A DNA stretch of 64,000 nucleotides from CAVZCK01 sp963773735 (GTDB lineage Bacteria > Pseudomonadota > Alphaproteobacteria > Rhizobiales > Rhodomicrobiaceae): contig CAVZCK010000021.1 in NCBI GenBank assembly GCA_963773735.1, positions 310,001 through 374,000 on the forward strand, in the 5' to 3' direction. Below the pieces are notes generated by a model that saw only the letters and a program-made list of their open reading frames with translations, was not told where the DNA came from and did not search any database. Every line of letters starts with the position of its first letter. Position 1 is the first letter of the stretch. The position numbers were made by a program, and so were the translations under genes. Positions 19,394 through 28,901 of the stretch are shown here, piece after piece.

Positions 19394-20572
19394 TTAGGTC
19401 TCCTTCATGCGTCTGTCGGCGTTCTTGTACATTGGCATCATGGTCCGGAAGATCGTCTGACGTGACTTGGTCTCGCACTCGATCGTGCCGCCGTGATCGC
19501 CGATGATCTTTGCAACGAGTGCAAGTCCCAGGCCAGTTCCACCCGCCTTCGTCGTCACAAAGGGCTCGAACAGATGCGACTTCAGCTCCTCCGGAATACC
19601 GGGGCCGTTGTCGGACACGGTAATTTCGAGCGGCAGGCTGACGCGCATCTCGGAATTCGGCAGCGAAATCCTGAGACCCGGCCGGAATGCCGTGGTCAGC
19701 ATGATGTGGCCGTCGCTGCGATCGGCGCCGATCGCCTCGGCGGCGTTCTTGACCAGATTGAGAAAAGCCTGAATGAGCTTGTCGCGGTTGCCTGAGACCG
19801 GCGGCAGGGAGGGGTCGTAATTCTGCGAAATCGCGATGCCGCGGGCAAAGCCGTTCAGGGCGAGCTGGCGCACGTGATCGAGCACGGCGTGGATGTTCAC
19901 CGGTTCCAGCTTCAGAGGCCGCTCGTCGCCGAACACATCCATGCGGTCGACGAGATTGCAGATCCGGTCGGTCTCCTGACAGATCAGCTGCGCCAGCGGC
20001 CGGTCTTCCGCCGAGGCGCTGGCTTCGAGAAGCTGGGCCGCGCCGCGAATGCCGGACAGCGGATTCTTGACTTCATGCGCGAGCACCGCCGCCATGCCGG
20101 ACACCGAGCGGGCGGCGCCGCGATGGGTGAGCTGGCGCTCGATCATCTGCGCCATGCAGCGCTGCTGCAGCATCACGACGACATCGCCCTCCTGTTCTGG
20201 GAGCGGCGCAGCAAAGACATCGACCGTCCGTTCGCTCGCCAGTTCAGGCAGGCCGAGATCGATGGCATATTCGTTGACGGTCGTATTGGTCTGCCGGACC
20301 TGGCCGATCAGCGCCAGAAGCGGGCTGGCAAAGGCAATGATGGCGTCAAGCTTCCGGCGCTTGAGGACCGTCTCGCTCAGGCCGAAAAACGCCTCGGCCG
20401 CGAAATTGACATAGCCGATCCGGTTATCGGCGCGCAGAACCAGCACCGGATGCGGCAGCGCGTGCAGCAAATTGTCCGGCGCGATGCCGGAGTTGCCACC
20501 GAAACTTGAGGGAGTTTTGCGTTCTTTCGCGTCCAGCGGAGCCAAGCCGTTCGCCGTCCAGGTAATTTGCAC
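19394..20572 (-). CDS. ntrB: Nitrogen sensor histidine kinase NtrB
   Basis: Cytosolic kinase/phosphatase for NtrC, normally controlled by PII proteins. PAS domain (about 30-130), HisKA with AHEVKNPLSGIRGAAQLL (about 165) and HATPase (NLVKNAAEAIG, SDNGPGIP, GGTGLGLALV). Start given as a GTG at 20572 because the PAS domain begins soon after; no better ATG lies upstream. Immediately precedes ntrC. In many relatives dusB lies upstream of ntrB, between it and ispDF; here only 178 bases separate ntrB from the divergent ispDF, so dusB is not in its usual place. Confidence 0.93.
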   Translation of the reverse strand: MQITWTANGLAPLDAKERKTPSSFGGNSGIAPDNLLHALPHPVLVLRADNRIGYVNFAAEAFFGLSETVLKRRKLDAIIAFASPLLALIGQVRQTNTTVNEYAIDLGLPELASERTVDVFAAPLPEQEGDVVVMLQQRCMAQMIERQLTHRGAARSVSGMAAVLAHEVKNPLSGIRGAAQLLEASASAEDRPLAQLICQETDRICNLVDRMDVFGDERPLKLEPVNIHAVLDHVRQLALNGFARGIAISQNYDPSLPPVSGNRDKLIQAFLNLVKNAAEAIGADRSDGHIMLTTAFRPGLRISLPNSEMRVSLPLEITVSDNGPGIPEELKSHLFEPFVTTKAGGTGLGLALVAKIIGDHGGTIECETKSRQTIFRTMMPMYKNADRRMKET

Positions 20573-20750
20573 AAAAAGTCGGCAGCGGATGCCTGCGACT
20601 AAACCATAGGCATAATACCAGAGCTTGCCGCATTGTCATCAGAATTTATTGTGCAGTGCACGATCGCAATTTCGTTGGCAAGCGGCCGCCTTATCGCTAG
20701 GTGTGGGGTGAAAGCCGCAAACCGCACCGCCGAGCAGAGTTGCCTAATCC

Positions 20751-22014
20751 ATGCTCAACGCCGCGATCATCGTCGCCGCCGGACGTGGGAGCCGCGCCGC
20801 GGCAGCGGGGGCTAGACCCAAGCAATATCTGCCCGTGGCCGGCACGCCCATGCTGGCTCGCAGCCTATCGGCCTTTCTGGCGCATGACGGCGTCGCCCTG
20901 GTCCAGCCGGTGATCCATGCCGATGACCGCGCGCTTTACCATGAGGCCGCCGGCGCGCTCTCCTCGCCGAAACTGCTTGCGCCTGTCAGCGGCGGACCGA
21001 ACCGGCAGCAATCGGTGCTCGCCGGCCTGCGGGCCTTGAAGCCGCACGCCCCCGGCGCCGTGCTCATTCACGATGCCGCCCGCCCCTTGGTTTCGGCGGC
21101 GGTGATCGGCCGCGTCATTGACTGCCTGCAGCGGGAGGCCGGGTGTCTGGCCGCCCTGCCCCTCTCCGATACGCTGAAGGCCGAGGCGGGCGGGCATGTC
21201 GAGCGCACCATCGGCCGGGAGCGGCTTTGGCGTGCGCAGACGCCGCAAGGCTTCCGTTTCGAGGCGATATTGGCGGCGCATGAGCGCGCGGCGGCGGCGG
21301 GCCGCAAGGATTTTACCGACGATGCGGCCATTGCCGAATGGCAGGGGCTCGGCGTTGCGCTGGTGATGGGATCGGAGCGCAATGTCAAGCTGACCACGGC
21401 GGAGGATTTCCAACTGGCGGAGCGTTTCTTGGCGGGCGAGGCTTTTGGCCGGGAAATGCGGACCGGCACCGGCTTGGATGTCCATGCCTTCGAGCCCGGC
21501 GATCATGTTATGCTGTGCGGCATGCCGGATCCCGCATGAGGCAAAGCTCGCCGGTCATTCCGACGCCGATGTCGGGCTCCACGCGATTACGGATGCGCTG
21601 CTCGGCACGATCGGGGCCGGCGATATCGGCCAGCATTTTCCCCCGAGCGATCCGCAATGGAAAGGCGCCGATTCAAGCGTTTTCCTGGCCCATGCGCAAA
21701 AGCTGCTGGCGGCGGCGGGCGCACGGATTGTGCATATCGATCTGACCGTGATCTGCGAGCGCCCGAAGATCGGCCCGCATCGCGAGGCCATGCGCGCGCG
21801 GATCGCCGCGATCCTAGGGATTGCGATCGACCGCGTCAGCGTCAAGGCGACGACCACCGAGGGCCTCGGCTTCACCGGCCGGCGCGAAGGCATTGCCGCC
21901 ATGGCCTCGGCCACAATTGAATTGCGGAACTCCGATGCGTTCGATCCGGATCGCAGCCGAATCCCCTCTCCATGGGGAGAGGGTCAGGGTGAGGGGATTG
22001 TGACTCACCGATAA
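20751..22014 (+). CDS. ispDF: Bifunctional IspD/IspF isoprenoid enzyme (one-base frameshift)
   Basis: Fused MEP-pathway enzyme: IspD (CDP-ME synthesis) and IspF (MEcPP synthase). IspD part, residues 1-225: IIVAAGRGSRAAAAGARPKQ and IHDAARPLVS. IspF part begins GTGLDVHAFEPGDHVMLCG, then in the next frame IPHEAKLAGHSDADVGLH and TTTEGLGFTGRREGI. One extra G near 21528 (CCGGATCCCG against the expected CCGATCCCG) causes the break. The function is essential in organisms without a mevalonate pathway, so a true null is unlikely. The C-terminal tail after about 21950 runs into a CCCTCTCC repeat, adding some 20 non-family residues. Divergent from ntrB. Confidence 0.92.
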
Positions 22015-22072
22015 TCCGTAACCCCTCACCCGGCGGCTTCGCCGCCGACCTCTCCCATTGGGAGAGGTAAAC
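21961..22072. repeat. CCCTCTCC/GGAGAGGG intergenic repeat
   Basis: GC-rich hairpin repeat: CCCCTCTCCATGGGGAGAGG at the left, then GTGAGGGG...ACCCCTCACCC, ending in CTCTCCCATTGGGAGAGG. Copies of the same family occur at 27217-27415 and 29036-29150. This type of repeat is widespread in proteobacterial intergenic DNA. Here it overlaps the 3' end of ispDF and supplies its final codons. Confidence 0.75.
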
Positions 22073-22113
22073 CGAGCGAACATGATCGCGCTCTGAAAGA
22101 AAGGCTGAATGAC

Positions 22114-22629
22114 ATGCGCGAAAAACTGGTCAAGCAGGCGGCGGAGGTTCTCGATTTCTGCCACGAACACGGCTTCACCCTGGTCACCGCCGAATCCTGC
22201 ACCGGCGGGCTCGTCGCCGCCTATCTGACCCATATCGCCGGGGCGTCGGAGATTTTTGAGCGCGGCTTCGTCACCTATTCGAACGACGCCAAGATCGAGC
22301 TTCTCGGGGTAGACGCGCATATCATCGCCGAACATGGCGCGGTGTCTCGCCAGACCGCGATTGGCATGGCCGCAGGCGCCATCTGGCGGTCCCATGCCAG
22401 CCTGTCGGTCGCGGTGACGGGCATCGCCGGCCCGAGCGGCGGCACACCGGAAAAGCCGGTCGGCCTCGTGCATTTCGCCATAGCCAGGCGCGAGTCGGTG
22501 TCGGACGATCAGCTTCGCTTCCGCGCGCTGCATCACGAGGAGAATTTCGGCGATATCGGCCGGGCCGAGATCAGGGAGGAGTCGGTGGCGACGGCGTTCA
22601 AGATGCTGAAGCAGGCGGCGACGCTTTGA
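22114..22629 (+). CDS. pncC: CinA C-terminal-type nicotinamide-nucleotide amidohydrolase
   Basis: Single-domain PncC/CinA_C protein that deamidates NMN to nicotinate mononucleotide in pyridine nucleotide recycling. Family blocks: TAESCTGGLVAAYLTHIAG (about 25-43), ERGFVTYSNDAKIELLGV, and TGIAGPSGGTPEKPVGLVHFA. 171 aa, the normal stand-alone size. Often found beside ispDF in this order. Its last 32 bases overlap the 3' end of the convergent RatA/Coq10 gene. An alternative label, competence-damage protein, is historical only. Confidence 0.92.
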   Translation: MREKLVKQAAEVLDFCHEHGFTLVTAESCTGGLVAAYLTHIAGASEIFERGFVTYSNDAKIELLGVDAHIIAEHGAVSRQTAIGMAAGAIWRSHASLSVAVTGIAGPSGGTPEKPVGLVHFAIARRESVSDDQLRFRALHHEENFGDIGRAEIREESVATAFKMLKQAATL

Positions 22630-23116
22630 GCGTCCGATCCGAGGCCGCCTCGCCCTCGCCTTCCCGCTCGCGGCCGTAAATCCGGTCGGCGCGTTCCTCG
22701 AAAGCCTTGGCGAACTTGCGGAACGCCTTGTCGAAAACCGCGCCCATCATCGATTGCAGCAGCCGCGAGCGGAATTCATAGGCGATGCTGAAGCCGACCT
22801 CGCAGCGGGCCTCATCCAGCGGCTGGAAGCGCCAGACATTCTCCAGATGCCGGAACGGGCCGTCGAGATAGGCGACGTGGATCTCGCCCGCCTGCCGATC
22901 GAGCGCGACGCGGCTGGTGAAACGTTCCCGCAGCACCTTATAGGCGACCGTCATCGTTGCCGTAATCACCTCGCGGCCACCCTCATTCGTGCGTCTTCGC
23001 ACCTTGAGCGATTGGCACAGCGGCACGAATTCAGGGTAGCGCTCGACGTCTGCGACGAGCGCAAACATGTTGTCGGCGCTATGATGGACTCGCCTGGAGG
23101 TCTTGAATTGCGGCAT
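22598..23116 (-). CDS. RatA/COQ10-family START-domain protein
   Basis: Polyketide-cyclase/START lipid-binding fold. In this lineage the family is usually annotated as a coenzyme Q-binding (COQ10-like) protein and also as RatA toxin; the sequence alone does not separate the two roles. Features: SRRVHHSADNMFALVADVERYPEFVPLCQ at the N-terminus, VDF-like central strands (YLDGPFRHLENVWRF) and the C-terminal helix MMGAVFDKAFRKFAKAFEERA. A charged tail of about 30 residues follows. Three bases downstream of the DUF2199 gene and on the same strand as lipA, so probably one operon. Confidence 0.87.
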   Translation of the reverse strand: MPQFKTSRRVHHSADNMFALVADVERYPEFVPLCQSLKVRRRTNEGGREVITATMTVAYKVLRERFTSRVALDRQAGEIHVAYLDGPFRHLENVWRFQPLDEARCEVGFSIAYEFRSRLLQSMMGAVFDKAFRKFAKAFEERADRIYGREREGEGEAASDRTLKASPPASAS

Positions 23117-23119
23117 CGG

Positions 23120-23635
23120 TCACGCCTGCCCTTGAGGGTGCAGCACTGGCATGGCCAGCTCGATCGCGCGCTCCACGGTGATGCCGTTGATCTGATCGTG
23201 CACGAGCGGATGATCCTGATCCGTCTGGAGCACGAGGAGCGGGCGGCGGCGATCGTCTTGGGGAAACAGATTGCAGCGCAGGCTCAGACTGCCCGGATAG
23301 CCGCCCAGCTCATTGCTCAAAAAGCTGAACATGCCACCGAGCTTGCTTTGGTCCGTATCATCGAAGGTTTCCCGATAACGCTGGAAGTTGGCTTGGCTGA
23401 GAGACCCCCAGACGCCCCATTCGAGCGGCAGCGCCTCGCCGAGAATTGGAATTTCGAAGACGGTCCGGACAAAGAAATGCTGATCGTCGATAACGCAAAA
23501 GTCCTTGCCGATTTTGTTCAGCGAGCGCGGGTTTCCGCTTTCGTCAAGGCCCGCCGCCGGTTCCTCATAGACAAGCGCCGGCAGCCCCGAATGCCGCATC
23601 TTGCATTGCGGGCAATCGAAGGAGAGCCCGTCCAT
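23120..23635 (-). CDS. DUF2199 domain protein
   Basis: 171-residue protein of unknown function. It starts with a zinc-ribbon-like FDCPQCKMRHSGLP and carries the family core KDFCVIDDQHFFVRTVFEIP, EWGVWGSLSQANFQRYR, NELGGYPGSLSLRC and a C-terminal TDQDHPLVHDQINGITVERA. I recognise the DUF2199 pattern but no biochemical role is known to me. The ATG lies four bases after the lipA stop and the gene ends three bases before the RatA/Coq10 gene, so it is embedded in an operon with lipoate synthesis. No frame problems, in contrast to lipA just upstream. Confidence 0.8.
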   Translation of the reverse strand: MDGLSFDCPQCKMRHSGLPALVYEEPAAGLDESGNPRSLNKIGKDFCVIDDQHFFVRTVFEIPILGEALPLEWGVWGSLSQANFQRYRETFDDTDQSKLGGMFSFLSNELGGYPGSLSLRCNLFPQDDRRRPLLVLQTDQDHPLVHDQINGITVERAIELAMPVLHPQGQA

Positions 23636-23639
23636 CGGC

Positions 23640-24605
23640 TTACCCCTTTGCGAGCTGGGCGCCCCGGACGGCGCGCAGCCGGGCGAAATCCTCGCCGGCA
23701 TGATAGCGAGGAGCGCGTCAGCGGGCTCGCCGAGACCATCAGGAAGCCCTTGCCGTAGGCGATCTTCTCGTAGGACGCGAACTCCTCCGGCGTCACGAAC
23801 CGCTCCACGGCGGCGTGCTTGCGGGTCGGCTGCAGATATTGGCCGATGGTGAGGAAATCGACGTCGGCCGAGCGCAGATCGTCCATGAGCTGCAGCACTT
23901 CGTTGCGCGCCTCGCCCAGGCCGACCATGATGCCGGACTTGGTGAACACCGTCGGATCGAGCTCCTTGGCCCGCTGCAGCAGGCGCAGCGAGTGCGAAGT
24001 AGCGCGCGCCCGGCCGGATCGTCAGATAGAGCGACGGCACGGTCTCGAGATTGTGGTTGAAGACGTCGGGCCGCGCCTCGATGACGACGTCAAGCGCGCC
24101 GTCCTTGCGCAGGAAGTCCGGCGTCAGCACCTCGATCGTGGTTCCGGGCGAGGCGGCGCGGATGGCGCGGATCACCGCGGCGAAATGCGCCGCGCCGCCG
24201 TCCGGCAGATCGTCGCGATCGACCGAGGTGATGACGACATGCTCGAGACCCAGCTTGGCGACGGCGTCGGCGACCCTTTGCGGCTCGTCCGAGTCGAGAG
24301 CGCCGGGCAGCCCGGTCTTGACGTTGCAGAAGGCGCAGGCGCGCGTGCAGGTGTCGCCCATGATCATCATGGTGGCGTGCTTCTTCGCCCAGCACTCGCC
24401 GATATTGGGGCAGCCGGCCTCCTCGCAGACGGTGATGAGGCCGTGCTCGCGCACGATCTCGCGCGGTCGCGCGATAGCCGGCGGACCCCGGCGCCTTCAC
24501 CCGGATCCAGTCCGGCTTGCGCAGCACGGCCGTGTCGGGCCGATGCGCCTTTTCCGGATGCCTGAGCGCGCGCAGCCTTTGCCGGGCGTCGAGAATGGTA
24601 ACCAT
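23640..24605 (-). CDS. lipA: Lipoyl synthase LipA (three frameshifts)
   Basis: Radical-SAM enzyme that inserts two sulphurs into octanoyl groups on lipoyl domains such as those of PdhB and PdhC nearby. Start MVTILDARQRLRALRHPEKAHRPDT; then the auxiliary cluster cysteines in CEEAGCPNIGECW and the radical-SAM CTRACAFC. The C-terminal half (SGIMVGLGE, DFLTIGQYLQPTRKH, GFLMVSASPLTRSS) is in other frames. Three single extra bases, near 24465, 23993 and 23706, explain all the breaks; removing them restores a family-length protein of about 320 aa ending GAQLAKG. Given that two lipoylated enzymes are encoded here, error is likelier than loss. Confidence 0.9.
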
Positions 24606-24785
24606 GGGTTTCCTGCGCGATAAAAGACTTCCCGATTAAGATAAGCCGCGCCGGTCGCCGATGAAAGCCCTGCTTGTGTCCTATCTCGCCGCAATCGCTA
24701 CAAGATATTGATAAATCCGCATGCATCGGAATAATGAATCAATCGCTCGCGCGTGGTGATTCGTGGGGAATATTGGAGGTCACAA

Positions 24786-25220
24786 ATGATACGAGAGGGA
24801 ATTAAAGAGTTTCAGGAATTCATCCTGAAAGGCAATGCGTTCGATCTGGCAGTTGGCGTGATTATCGGGGCCGCATTTTCGGGCGTGGTCACGTCTTTGG
24901 TCGGTGATATTCTGATGCCGCCGATCGGCGCTATCGTGGGCGGCGTCAACTTTTCCGACTATTACGCGGATTTGACGTCCTTCTTTGGCTTCGCCGAGCC
25001 ATCGCCTTCGCTCGACGCCGCGCAGAAGGCCGGCCATGCCGTCATCGCCTACGGCAAGTTCATCAACGCCCTCATCAATCTGCTGATTGTCGGCTTCGTG
25101 ATCTTCCTACTGGTCAAGCAGCTCAGCCGTTTCCGGCGTAAGGAAGCACCGCCGCCGCCTGCGGAGGTGAAGCTGCTGACGGAGATCCGGGATATTCTGG
25201 CGAAGGATGGCCGCCCCTAA
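24786..25220 (+). CDS. mscL: Large-conductance mechanosensitive channel MscL
   Basis: Homopentameric channel that opens under membrane tension during hypo-osmotic shock. 144 residues with the N-terminal amphipathic helix MIREGIKEFQEFILKGNAFD, TM1 LAVGVIIGAAFSGVVTSLV (gate region), a short periplasmic loop, TM2 GKFINALINLLIVGFVIFLL and a cytosolic bundle ending VKLLTEIRDIL. The start is supported by a good Shine-Dalgarno (GGAGG, 11 bases upstream). Divergent from lipA across about 180 bases; followed by a hairpin terminator shared with the convergent gene. Confidence 0.95.
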   Translation: MIREGIKEFQEFILKGNAFDLAVGVIIGAAFSGVVTSLVGDILMPPIGAIVGGVNFSDYYADLTSFFGFAEPSPSLDAAQKAGHAVIAYGKFINALINLLIVGFVIFLLVKQLSRFRRKEAPPPPAEVKLLTEIRDILAKDGRP

Positions 25221-25253
25221 GCTTTGTAAAAAGCCAATCACTGGGCAAGCTAG

Positions 25254-25280
25254 GCAACGGCTTAGGCCGTTGCTTATTTC
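25254..25280. terminator. Hairpin terminator between mscL and a convergent gene
   Basis: Perfect 8-bp stem GCAACGGC / GCCGTTGC with loop TTAG, followed by TTATTTC on the plus strand. It sits 34 bases after the mscL stop and abuts the stop of the minus-strand gene at 25274, so it could serve both. The T-run is weak. Confidence 0.6.
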
Positions 25281-25705
25281 GCTTCGCCTAAGTCTAAGCC
25301 ATAAAGAAGTTCAGTCTTTTCAATCCATATCTTCTTAAAATATTCGGCCATCTCCTTTTGCCCTTTAGCCTCCTTCAGCATATCATGAGCTTTGGCTTCG
25401 ATATCGCGGGCTTTCGCCTCGAAGCGGAAATGCAAATCATTTAGATCAACGATACGCCAAATCATGTGGTTATTTATATCATAAGGATAGCTGTAAGGAG
25501 GGTATGCTTTGCCAGCGCGAGGTTGATCTGGATAATCGAGCAAAGCTTGCCGAAGATGTCTTGGATGCCAAAGGCAATCTTCCCAACCCTCATAATCGGC
25601 GTCAGTACTATCCATGACTTGGTACAAGCACAGGCGATGCTCTTCGGCATAGTCGAGAAAAATTTGCATCTCTTGGGTTATTATCGCCACGTAAGCCTCA
25701 ACCAT
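25274..25705 (-). CDS. Hypothetical protein, AT-richer than neighbours
   Basis: Not recognised. About 143 residues from the ATG at 25705 (MVEAYVAIITQEMQIFLDYA); an internal ATG at 25669 with AAGAG before it is also plausible. The protein is rich in Asp, Tyr and Trp in its first half (DSTDADYEGWEDCLWHPRH) and Lys/Glu-helical in the second. No signal peptide or membrane segment. Base composition is clearly lower in GC than lpd and mscL on either side, which suggests acquisition by transfer. It starts seven bases after the lpd stop, so it may be co-transcribed with the pyruvate dehydrogenase genes. Confidence 0.65.
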   Translation of the reverse strand: MVEAYVAIITQEMQIFLDYAEEHRLCLYQVMDSTDADYEGWEDCLWHPRHLRQALLDYPDQPRAGKAYPPYSYPYDINNHMIWRIVDLNDLHFRFEAKARDIEAKAHDMLKEAKGQKEMAEYFKKIWIEKTELLYGLDLGEAK

Positions 25706-25712
25706 ATAACCG

Positions 25713-27119
25713 TCAAATGTGCAGCACCCGGCCATAGGCATCGAGCACGGCCTCGTGCATCATCTCCGACAAGGTCGGGTGCGGGAAGATCGTCTCGATC
25801 AGCTCGGCCTCGGTCGTCTCCAGCGTCTTGGCGATGGCGTAGCCCTGGATCAGCTCGGTGACCTCGGCGCCGATCATATGCGCGCCCAGGAGCTCGCCGG
25901 TCTTGGCGTCGAAGACCGTCTTGATGAAGCCTTCCACCTCGCCGAGCGCGATCGCCTTGCCGTTGCCCTGATAGGGGAACTTGCCGACCTTCACCTCATG
26001 GCCGGCCGCCTTCGCCGCCGCCTCGGTCAGGCCGATCGAGGCGACCTGCGGCCAGCAATAGGTGCAGCCCGGCACGTTCGTCACATCGAGCGGATGCACG
26101 CCCTCGACGCCGGCGATCTTCTCGACGCAGAGAACGCCCTCATGCATGGCCTTATGCGCCAGCCAGGGCGGGCCGACGAGATCGCCGATGGCATAGATGC
26201 CATCGACATTGGTCTTGCAATAGGGGTCGATGACGACATGGCCCTTCTCGACTTTCACGCCCAGCTCTTCGAGGCCGATGTTCTCGACATTGCCGGTGAT
26301 GCCGACCGCAAGCACCACGCGATCGACGGTCAGGGTTTCGCTCTTGCCTTTGGCCAAGCCGAGACCGGCCTCGACGCTATCTTTGCCGGCCTTCAGGCTC
26401 TCGACCTTGGCGCCGGTGTGGATCTTCATGCCCTGCTTCTCGAAGGATCTGCGGGCGAATTTCGAAACCTCCTCATCCTCGACAGGCAGAATGCGGTCGA
26501 GCATCTCGACCACGGTCGTTTTTGCGCCCAGCGTATTGAAAAAGCTGGCAAATTCGATGCCGATCGCGCCGCAGCCGATCACCAGCAGCGATTTCGGCAT
26601 GATGTCCGGGACCAGCGCCTCCCGATAGGTCCAGATCAGCTTGCCGTCAGGCTCAAGGCCGGGAAGCGTCCGCGCGCGGGCGCCGGTCGCCAGGATGATG
26701 TGCTTGGCGGAAAGTCGCGGCACCGCTTTGCCTTCCTTGCCCGCGATCGCGATCTTGCCTTTGCCTTTCAGCCTTGCCGTGCCGTCGAAGACCGTGATCT
26801 TGTGCTTCTTCATCAGAAAGCCGACGCCGTTCGACAGCCGCGCCGCGACCTTGCGCGAGCGCTCGACGATCTTTTTCAGGTCGAAGGCGATGTCCTTGGC
26901 GGAAAAGCCGAATTCGTCGAGCCGGTGCAGCAGGTGATAGATTTCCGACGACCGCAGCAGCGCTTTGGTCGGGATGCAGCCCCAATTGAGGCAGATGCCG
27001 CCGAGATTTTCGCGCTCGACGATGGCGGTTTTCATGCCGAGCTGGGCGGCGCGGATCGCGGCGACATAGCCGCCCGGCCCTGACGCCGATCACCACAATG
27101 TCGAAACCGTCTCAGCCAT
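25713..27119 (-). CDS. lpdA: Dihydrolipoyl dehydrogenase (E3), frameshifted near the 5' end
   Basis: FAD enzyme that reoxidises dihydrolipoamide in 2-oxo acid dehydrogenase complexes. The redox disulfide is in GGICLNWGCIPTKALLR, the NAD-binding loop is GCGAIGIEFASFF, and the catalytic His-Glu pair is in the C-terminal HPTLSE. The main frame is open only from about 27040. Upstream, the expected start (ATG at 27119, MAET-) and the FAD motif FDIVVIG lie in different frames, explained by one missing base near 27105 and one extra G near 27079. With both repaired the length is about 467 aa, as expected. Final gene of the pdh run. Confidence 0.9.
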
Positions 27120-27216
27120 GGTTCCCCTTCGGCTCGCCTACAGGCTACTTGTCATTCTCGCGAATACATGGAGCAGAAATCCAGTACAACTCATTTACCT
27201 CTTCACATTTTGCAAA

Positions 27217-27415
27217 AAGCCCCCTCACCCGGCCGCCTTCGGCGTCCGCCCTCTCCCGCAAGGGGAGAGGGCGATTCAACGCTTGTAGCCACGCTGTGCT
27301 CACCTCTTGCTCTGGCAGCCCTCTCCCCTCGCGGGAGAGGGCGATTAAACGCTTGTAGCCACGCTGTGCTCACCTCTTGCTCTGGCAGCCCTCTCCCCTC
27401 GCGGGAGAGGGCGGC
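27217..27415. repeat. CCCTCTCC repeat with a 70-bp tandem duplication
   Basis: Repeat-filled spacer between lpd and pdhC. It begins CCCCCTCACCCGGCCGCC and continues with CCCTCTCCCGCAAGGGGAGA. A 70-base unit starting GCGATTCAACGCTTGTAGCC (27271-27340) is followed directly by a near-identical copy starting GCGATTAAACGCTTG (27341-27410); each ends in CCCTCTCCCCTCGCGGGAGA. The rest of the 406-base gap (27120-27525) shows no gene. Confidence 0.8.
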
Positions 27416-27525
27416 GAGATCCGTCAGGATCGAGCCGGGTGACGGGGCTTTTTCGTCACAACAGGCGCATCATATGCGCCCACGCCGGACAAGATTCATT
27501 CGTTTCGTAGCCGTTTTATGGCCGC

Positions 27526-28901
27526 TCAGAGCAGCATGGTCACAGGCTCCTCGATGAAACCTCTGAAGGCGGAGAGAAGCTGTGCGCCGAGCGCGCCATC
27601 GACCACCCGGTGATCGCAGGACAGCGTCACCGTCATCATATTGGCGATCTGGATCTCGTTGCCTTTGACGATCGGGCGCTTCTCGCTCTGGCCGACGGCG
27701 AGGATCGTGGCGTGCGGCGGGTTGATCACCGCGTCGAAATTCTTGATCGCCATACATGCCGAGATTGGAGATCGCGGTCGAGCCGCCCTGATATTCGTGC
27801 GGCGCCAGGCGCCGCTTGCGGGCGCGCTCGGCGAGGTCGCGCATCTGCTGCGAGATTTCGACCAGCGTCTTGTCCTCGACGCTGCGGATCACCGGCGTGA
27901 ACAGGCCGCCCTCGATGGCGACGGCCACCGCGACATCGGCATGTTTGTGGAACAGCATCCCCTGCTGGGTCCAGGTGGCATTGGCGGTCGGCACCCGCAT
28001 CAGCGCCAGGCCCATGGCCTTGATGATGAAGTCGTTGACCGAGAGGCGGTAGGATTTCGGCCCGTCCTTCGGCGAGCGCATATTGAGGCGCTGGCGGGCT
28101 TCGAGCAGATTGTCCAGCTCGCAATCGATGGTCAGATAGAAATGCGGGATGGTCGCCTTGGCCTGCGTCAGGCGGGCGGCGATGGTCTTGCGCATATTGT
28201 CGTGCGGGACGACGTCGTAGGTGCCCTTTTCGTAGAAGCGCGAGGATCTGCTCGTCGGGCATCGGCTGCGGCGCGATCGCCTTGCCGGATGCCGGAACGA
28301 GCGCCTGCAGCTGAGGCTGGCCGGGAGCGGCCGCCGGCTGAGCGACAGTCGCAACGCCCTGCCCGATCGCCTCCTCGACATCGCGCAGCACGATGCGGCC
28401 ATGCGGACCGCTTCCGTGCACGGCTGCGAGGTTGATCGATCTCTCCTTGGCGACACGGCGCGCGAGCGGCGAGGCGAAAATCCGCCCGCCCTGGCCGTTG
28501 GCTTTCAACGGCGCAGGCGCCGGCTGAGCCTGCGGCGCCGCTGCCGCTGCAGCAGCGGTTTGAGCGGGAGCAGGAGCCGCCTTCGCCGCGCTTTCGGCGG
28601 GCTTTGCGCCCGAAGCTTTCGCGGCTGTGGCCCGTCCGTCGAGCGCCGACTTATCTTCACCTTCGGCCAGCAGCACGGCGATGGGCCGGTTGACGGGCAC
28701 CCCTTCGGTGCCTTCGGGAACGAGGATCTGGCCGACCGTGCCCTCGTCCACGGCCTCGACCTCCATGGTCGCCTTGTCGGTCTCGATCTCGGCGATCACG
28801 TCCCCGGCGGAGACGCTGTCGCCCTCCTTGACAAGCCATCTGGCAAGCTTGCCCTCCTCCATGGTGGGCGACAAAGCCGGCATGAGAATTGGTATCGGCA
28901 T
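27526..28901 (-). CDS. pdhC: Pyruvate dehydrogenase E2 (acetyltransferase), two frameshifts
   Basis: E2 core of the pyruvate dehydrogenase complex. N-terminal lipoyl domain (lipoyl Lys in ETDKATMEVEAVDEG, about residue 42), Ala/Pro-rich linker, E1/E3-binding domain (IFASPLARRVAKER), then the acetyltransferase domain (MRKTIAARLTQ ... SCDHRVVDGALGAQLL). Two single extra bases interrupt it: a C near 28239 before FYEKGTYDVVPHD and a G near 27750 between LGMYG and IKNFDAVINPP. ATG at 28901 is the only sensible start. Repaired length about 457 aa fits the family. Same strand as pdhA and pdhB, with a GFA-family gene in between. Confidence 0.92.

Noticed and set aside
25719..27083. 454-codon plus-strand frame opposite lpd
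   Set aside because: Shadow of the E3 gene; protein is a low-complexity mixture of Asp, Ala, Arg and Leu with no motif.
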